Positions 7,731 to 9,756 of a DNA stretch of 9,756 nt are shown here, in pieces (position 1 is the stretch's first letter; the number at the start of each line of letters is the position of its first letter). The stretch covers positions 1-9,756 of the forward strand of contig DCQT01000023.1 of NCBI GenBank assembly GCA_002323535.1, written 5' to 3'. The DNA is from Bacteriovoracaceae bacterium UBA1511 (GTDB taxonomy: Bacteria; Bdellovibrionota; Bacteriovoracia; Bacteriovoracales; Bacteriovoracaceae). The notes below the pieces were generated by a model that was not told where the DNA came from, searched no databases, and saw only the letters and a list, made by a program, of their open reading frames with translations. The position numbers and the translations under genes were made by a program.

Positions 7731-7763
7731 ATATAGGCGTAACTAGCGCACCAAGGAAAAGGT

Positions 7764-8939
7764 ATGCTTTTAAAGACACTCTTAAATATATTTGTCGTAC
7801 TAAATATTATGATTCCTTACTGCCATGGGCGCTCCCCTGCCGTCCTGTACTCTATTGAAGACCTCAAGGCACTAGATGATCTAAAAAGTTCGAAAGAAGT
7901 CCTTAGACATATCTTTGATATTAGGCCTTCCGATAGAAAAAAAGTATGGCAAAGGGTATTAAACCAAAACATTCGACATTTTATTGACTCAATTATCAGC
8001 AGTAGGAAGTACTCAATATCTGATTATCGATTAATTGAGAGAATTACGGACAGCAGGTATCTTGATAATGATGAGATATTTCTTTACAAGCGATCTGAAT
8101 ACCTCGAGGCTTTTTTTGAAGATTGCTTCAACTCAAAAAACAAAGAAAATTTCAATTGTGCAGATGAAATAAATTTAGCAGTAAGAAAATCTCCTAGCAT
8201 ACAACTTTACCCTGAATCACAGGCAAAACTTGGTATGGTGCTTAAGAAGTACAAACCGGCCACTAAATTAATGCCATTCATTAAAAAAGCTATTACAAGA
8301 CCAATTGGATTAAAAATTTGTCAAAATCCATTTGTGATAAGTGAATTGCTTTTGAGGGTTGAAAAAATCGTTGATTTAGCTAAATCGAAAAAAGATTACA
8401 TATCAAAGACAAATGACATTATGGGGCCCGAGTGTTTAGACATAATTGTTTCTGAAACAAAAACTCAACTAAATACATTTGCCTCGATTAATCTTCAGGA
8501 AAAGTATTATCGATGGTTAAAAAATATCGAAAAACTTAATGATGTAGAAAATATTAAAATTCAATCATTGTTATTTCTAAATGGTTTAAACCCCGGCAAA
8601 ACACTTAACACTGTGTGGAATACATTAAACGATATTTCAGAAAACTATCCTCTGAGAACAAGAGTTTTAGATGAGTTAAAAAAGTTAGACCCAATCCCAG
8701 ACGCCTTTTTAAAAAAGGATAAACTATCAAAGCAGGTGTTTTTGAGGCACTTAGATAAAAACTTCCCCGAATTTATCGATTTTTACTCGAATACTTGTAA
8801 AAGCTATTATCAGGGAACGATGCATTTTCCAAAAGGGAACCCAACTATTAATTGTAAAGAGTTTTTAAAAGTGTACAAATCACTTAAAGGCGAAAATAAT
8901 TTTAAAGTTTCAACATTAGAGCAAAGTATTAAGTTTTAA
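7764..8939 (+). CDS. Secreted (probably periplasmic) protein of unknown function with six mature cysteines
   Basis: I do not recognise this 391 aa protein. Residues 1-22 look like a Sec signal peptide: Lys4, a hydrophobic core LLNIFVVLNIMI, then PYCHG, with cleavage likely after Gly22. Cys20 is not in a good lipobox (Tyr precedes it), so a lipoprotein is unlikely. The mature part is charged, rich in Lys, Asn and Ile, predicted mostly helical, with no further membrane segment. It has six cysteines at 121, 132, 186, 224, 345 and 364. They fall into three successive pairs (spacings 11, 38 and 19), an even number suited to three disulfides in an oxidising compartment. No catalytic motif is evident. 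The ATG is chosen for the AAGGAAAAGG ribosome site directly upstream and the promoter at 7702-7730. It is followed after 12 bases by the DUF952 gene and is divergent from the URC operon; no functional link to either is shown. It may be a lineage-specific protein. Confidence 0.8.
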   Translation: MLLKTLLNIFVVLNIMIPYCHGRSPAVLYSIEDLKALDDLKSSKEVLRHIFDIRPSDRKKVWQRVLNQNIRHFIDSIISSRKYSISDYRLIERITDSRYLDNDEIFLYKRSEYLEAFFEDCFNSKNKENFNCADEINLAVRKSPSIQLYPESQAKLGMVLKKYKPATKLMPFIKKAITRPIGLKICQNPFVISELLLRVEKIVDLAKSKKDYISKTNDIMGPECLDIIVSETKTQLNTFASINLQEKYYRWLKNIEKLNDVENIKIQSLLFLNGLNPGKTLNTVWNTLNDISENYPLRTRVLDELKKLDPIPDAFLKKDKLSKQVFLRHLDKNFPEFIDFYSNTCKSYYQGTMHFPKGNPTINCKEFLKVYKSLKGENNFKVSTLEQSIKF

Positions 8940-8951
8940 TCAGGATTGAAT

Positions 8952-9317
8952 ATGGCGAAGATATTTCACGTGCTACCATACGAGAATTGGATGGATATAA
9001 AAAACTCTAACAGTCCGGCAATATCTCCTGAAAGCTTAAAACATGAGGGTTTTATTCATTGTTGCAAGGCTGATCAGCTCTTTGGAGTTATCGAAAGGTT
9101 TTTTGGAAGAGACTTAAAATTAATCATTCTGAGAATAAATGAATCAAGATTAGATAAAGATGTAGTCTATGAGGCACCAATAGAAGCTCCTCACAGTGGT
9201 TTACTTTTTCCTCACTATTACGGTGAGATCCCTGTTGAATCAATAGAGAGAAGCTTTTTTATTAAAAGGAAAACACTAGAGGATACTTTTGACCTACCCG
9301 AACATCTGTTGAAATAA
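8952..9317 (+). CDS. DUF952 family protein
   Basis: A 121 aa protein of the DUF952 family, about the family's normal length. Recognisable pieces are the opening KIFHVLPYENW, HEGFIHCCKADQLFGVIERFFG in the first half, a strand-rich LKLIILRINESRL, and LLFPHYYGEIPVESI towards the end. No biochemical role is established for the family as far as I know; I recall that fold comparisons place it near ADP-ribosyltransferases, which I cannot test here. No signal peptide is seen, so it should be cytoplasmic. The ATG at 8952 is preferred over an in-frame TTG at 8946, because AGGA (8942-8945) lies 6 bases before the ATG but directly abuts the TTG. It follows the secreted-protein gene by 12 bases, so the two are probably cotranscribed up to the terminator at 9322-9342. 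Confidence 0.88.
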   Translation: MAKIFHVLPYENWMDIKNSNSPAISPESLKHEGFIHCCKADQLFGVIERFFGRDLKLIILRINESRLDKDVVYEAPIEAPHSGLLFPHYYGEIPVESIERSFFIKRKTLEDTFDLPEHLLK

Positions 9318-9321
9318 AAAA

Positions 9322-9342
9322 GCCCTCGAAAAAATCGAGGGC
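9322..9342. terminator. Bidirectional intrinsic terminator between convergent genes
   Basis: GCCCTCGA and TCGAGGGC form a perfect 8-bp stem around a five-A loop. On the plus strand a short T run (9344-9347) follows; on the minus strand the A run at 9316-9321 reads as six T after the stem, which is the stronger side. It lies just past the DUF952 stop and 26 bases past the end of the convergent SWIB gene, so it serves both. Confidence 0.9.
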
Positions 9343-9368
9343 GTTTTAAAATTACTTCAAAAAATACT

Positions 9369-9756
9369 TTAAGAAAGGTGCTTAGAAACAAGTTTAGTCA
9401 TCTCAAACATTGTTACTTCTTTCTTACCGAATACAGGCTTTAACTTTGCATCGGCCAATATATTTCTTTTGTTTTTAGGGTTTTGAAGCTTGTGCTTTTT
9501 AATATATGCCCAAAGCTTTTTTACAACTTCAGTTCTTGGTAAAGCTTTAGCACCAACAATTTCCGCAAGAGCAGAGCTTGGAGTAAGAGCTTTCATAAAA
9601 GCTGCATTAGGCTTTCTTTTTGCTTTTTTAGCAACCTTCTTTTTCGCAACTTTTTTCTTCGTCGCTTTTTTAGCAACCTTCTTTTTCGCTACTTTTTTCT
9701 TCGTCGCTTTTTTAGCAACTTTCTTTTTCGCTACTTTTTTCTTCGTCGCTTTTTTA
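9369..9756 (-). CDS. SWIB-domain protein with a histone H1-like lysine-rich tail (start lies beyond the right edge)
   Basis: The reading frame is open from the window edge to the TAA at 9369-9371, giving 128 visible residues; the N-terminus is missing. The ATG at 9594-9596 is internal, not the start, because the lysine-rich frame continues upstream without a stop and no ribosome site precedes it. The first 50 or so visible residues are Lys/Ala/Val/Thr repeats (KKATKKKVAKKKVA units), then KRKPNAAFMKALTPSSALAEIVG leads into a SWIB/MDM2-like domain: LPRTEVVKKLWAYIKKHKLQ, NPKNKRNILADAKLKPVFG and VTMFEMTKLVSKHL. SWIB domains occur in eukaryotic chromatin remodelling subunits and in some bacteria such as chlamydiae. 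The basic tail should bind DNA, so a nucleoid-associated or chromatin-like role is the likely reading; its partner is unknown. It is convergent with the DUF952 gene and ends at the shared terminator. Confidence 0.9.
   Translation of the reverse strand, partial: KKATKKKVAKKKVAKKATKKKVAKKKVAKKATKKKVAKKKVAKKAKRKPNAAFMKALTPSSALAEIVGAKALPRTEVVKKLWAYIKKHKLQNPKNKRNILADAKLKPVFGKKEVTMFEMTKLVSKHLS
9622..9756 (-). repeat. 42-bp tandem repeat coding for the lysine-rich tail
   Basis: Three complete 42-bp units (9622-9663, 9664-9705, 9706-9747) and the first 9 bases of a fourth are visible, and the array probably continues beyond the window. Neighbouring units differ by a single base each. One unit encodes 14 residues (ATKKKVAKKKVAKK in circular order), which keeps the reading frame for any copy number. 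Confidence 0.95.

Noticed and set aside
7764..7835. Lipoprotein signal at Cys20 of the secreted protein.
   Set aside because: The residues before the cysteine (Ile-Pro-Tyr) do not form an acceptable lipobox; ordinary Sec cleavage fits better.
8704..8718. Near-palindrome CCTTTTTAAAAAAGG on the plus strand.
   Set aside because: It lies inside the coding region, has no following T run or GC-rich stem, and is explained by lysine and phenylalanine/leucine codons.
8946..8948. TTG as the start of the DUF952 gene.
   Set aside because: The AGGA ribosome site directly abuts the TTG, but is correctly spaced (6 bases) for the ATG at 8952, and family similarity begins after that ATG.
9594..9596. ATG as the start of a 75 aa stand-alone SWIB protein.
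   Set aside because: The same frame stays open through the lysine repeats to the window edge and no Shine-Dalgarno sequence precedes this ATG, so it is internal.

Overview
The window is AT-rich, densely coded bacterial DNA. Gene content (a URC-type pyrimidine catabolism set, a very long PutA, a lysine-rich tail fused to a SWIB domain, a secreted orphan protein) and base composition suggest a Gram-negative bacterium. A member of the Bdellovibrionota (Bacteriovorax or Bdellovibrio-like) or a related former deltaproteobacterium is my best guess. That is an inference from style and family distribution, not proven by any marker gene here.

Bases 7603 down to 1, minus strand, hold one tightly packed run of five genes: a GTP cyclohydrolase II homologue (URC1 type), a complete DUF1688 protein (URC4 type), a uracil phosphoribosyltransferase (upp/URC6 type), a giant PutA (1399 aa) and the start of proC, which runs off the left edge. 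Junctions are a 1-base stop/start overlap, then gaps of 14, 23 and 11 bases, each with a clear Shine-Dalgarno sequence. This looks like a single operon from one promoter in the 7604-7763 gap. The first three genes match the set that defines the URC pathway of uracil breakdown in the yeast Lachancea kluyveri: uracil is converted to UMP, then the ring is opened and degraded. The last two handle proline: PutA oxidises proline to glutamate through pyrroline-5-carboxylate (P5C), and ProC reduces P5C back to proline. The operon therefore joins salvage and breakdown of two abundant nitrogen and carbon sources, as would suit a predator or scavenger living on other cells' contents.

Bases 7604-7763 form a divergent promoter region with good sigma-70-like promoters in both directions. 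To the right on the plus strand lie an unrecognised secreted protein with three pairs of cysteines (7764-8939) and, 12 bases later, a small DUF952 protein (8952-9317). A bidirectional hairpin terminator at 9322-9342 ends this pair and also the convergent minus-strand gene.

The right edge (9369-9756, minus) carries the C-terminal part of a SWIB-domain protein whose upstream region is a histone H1-like Lys/Ala/Val tail encoded by nearly identical 42-bp tandem repeats. Its start lies outside the window. No RNA genes, insertion sequences, CRISPR arrays or intergenic stretches over 300 bases were seen.
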